DNA of 6,167 nt from an uncultured Ignavibacteriota bacterium (GTDB taxonomy: Bacteria > Bacteroidota > Ignavibacteria > Tepidaquicellales > Tepidaquicellaceae). The DNA is taken from contig CALGII010000171.1 in assembly GCA_937915485.1 (NCBI GenBank), positions 1 through 6,167 of the forward strand. The letters are read 5' to 3'. Shown piece by piece: positions 5,669 through 6,167 of this stretch (positions are counted from its first letter, which is position 1; every line of letters begins with the position of its first letter). The notes under the pieces were generated by a model that saw only the letters and a program-made list of their open reading frames with translations, was not told the DNA's origin and searched no databases. Made by a program: the position numbers and the translations under genes.

Positions 5669-6060
5669 ATTAGCGTGATATGATTTTTGTCTTTCTTGTT
5701 TAAGTTCGTTTTGTACCATTTTCAGGTAATGTTTAAAGGATTCAAGGAATGAAAAAAAAGAATTCCGGTGAATATTTTTTTCCGGGGAGGGGTAAAACTT
5801 ATTAATAAATAAAATTAACATATATGCACATATTAATTATTTTATTTATTCTGAGTTCATCTTAAATATATTAATATATAAATTGTAGTGCAAGTTATAT
5901 TTATAATTAATAGGCTTCTTATATCAATATCAAATACTTAAACAATGAACAAAAAAAATAATGTAGTATTATATATAATTAATCATCGCGGCTACAAAAT
6001 ATCAAAATTTGACCTGAATTGCATATTGCTTAAGGTTGCAGAAAGTGCGACTCTGCACAT
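5669..6060. other. AT-rich intergenic region with no gene recognised
   Basis: About 390 bp upstream of the propeller gene. 5669-5821 is open in frame with the propeller but judged non-coding (its leader). 5822-6000 is extremely AT-rich, with a 14-bp perfect palindrome of A and T at 5866-5879 that low complexity can explain. A small hairpin (TGCAGA 6037-6042 with TCTGCA 6052-6057) sits just before the terminator of the gene at the right edge. I see no tRNA, no convincing promoter and no repeat array. Confidence 0.5.
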
Positions 6061-6090
6061 AAAAAAAGGGCTGCCCCGGGCAGCCCTTTT
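6061..6090 (-). terminator. Intrinsic terminator of the gene at the right edge
   Basis: GGGCTGCC (6068-6075) pairs with GGCAGCCC (6079-6086) around a 3-nt loop, extended by four A-T pairs. On the minus strand it is followed by seven T (complement of 6061-6067). It lies 22 nt after the stop codon at 6113. Confidence 0.88.
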
Positions 6091-6112
6091 GATTAAATTT
6101 TAGTTTTTTGTG

Positions 6113-6167
6113 TTATATCAGAAGTTTGTAATTGTTAAGAGCCTTCATATAGTTGGCTCTTTCGAAC
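6113..6167 (-). CDS. C-terminal end of an unidentified protein, cut by the window edge
   Basis: The minus strand reads FERANYMKALNNYKLLI and then TAA at 6113-6115, followed by a clean intrinsic terminator, so a gene very probably ends here. The other minus-strand frame I read through this segment is interrupted by a stop. Seventeen residues are too few to assign a family. The R-A-N-Y-x-x-A-L-x-x-Y spacing resembles the last helix of TolC-type outer membrane efflux proteins, but this is only a guess. Confidence 0.55.
   Translation of the reverse strand, partial: FERANYMKALNNYKLLI

Noticed and set aside
5866..5879. Perfect 14-bp A/T palindrome ATATATTAATATAT
   Set aside because: In DNA of this extreme AT content such palindromes are expected, and it is not linked to a promoter or repeat family.
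5945..6103. A 52-codon plus-strand open frame starting MNKKNNVVLYIIN
   Set aside because: Its 3' end is translated through the perfect terminator hairpin of the opposite-strand gene. There is no RBS and no recognisable domain.

Overview
The window looks like chromosomal DNA from the Bacteroidota/Ignavibacteriota side of the tree (FCB group), most likely an Ignavibacteria-like lineage. Three observations point there. A secreted protein ends in a type IX secretion (Por-type) sorting domain that opens with NQNYPNPFN. A perfect Bacteroidota -7 promoter box (TATCTTTG) lies upstream of the hutU start. Gene starts mostly lack a clear Shine-Dalgarno sequence, and intergenic DNA is very AT-rich between moderately GC genes. 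The assignment is inference, because no rRNA is present.

Layout, left to right. (1) At the left edge is the first 32 codons of urocanate hydratase (hutU, minus strand, histidine degradation) with its promoter. (2) Next is a complete M13 (neprilysin/PepO-type) zinc endopeptidase on the minus strand, exported by a signal peptide and followed by a hairpin terminator. (3) A divergent plus-strand pair overlaps by 11 nt: a DNPH1/Rcl-type 2'-deoxynucleoside 5'-monophosphate N-glycosidase and a small class I SAM-dependent methyltransferase. (4) A 474-bp gene-free stretch holds what looks like an independent structured RNA of about 170-180 nt. It has its own promoter-like sequence, a 9-bp end-to-end closing helix, several compact internal hairpins and a strong intrinsic terminator. 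(5) A single-domain flavohemoglobin-like globin follows on the plus strand. It converges through a shared bidirectional terminator on (6) a minus-strand secreted seven-repeat beta-propeller of Ycf48/sortilin-like type carrying the T9SS tail. (7) The right end is AT-rich DNA, a terminator, and the last 17 codons of an unidentified minus-strand gene.

The genes do not form one pathway. Each transcription unit is short and separated by terminators: histidine catabolism, extracytoplasmic proteolysis, nucleotide-pool sanitation plus a methyltransferase, gas/NO-binding globin, and a cell-surface or secreted propeller. The element that ordinary annotation would miss is the structured RNA at about 3532-3750, which I could not match to any RNA family I know.
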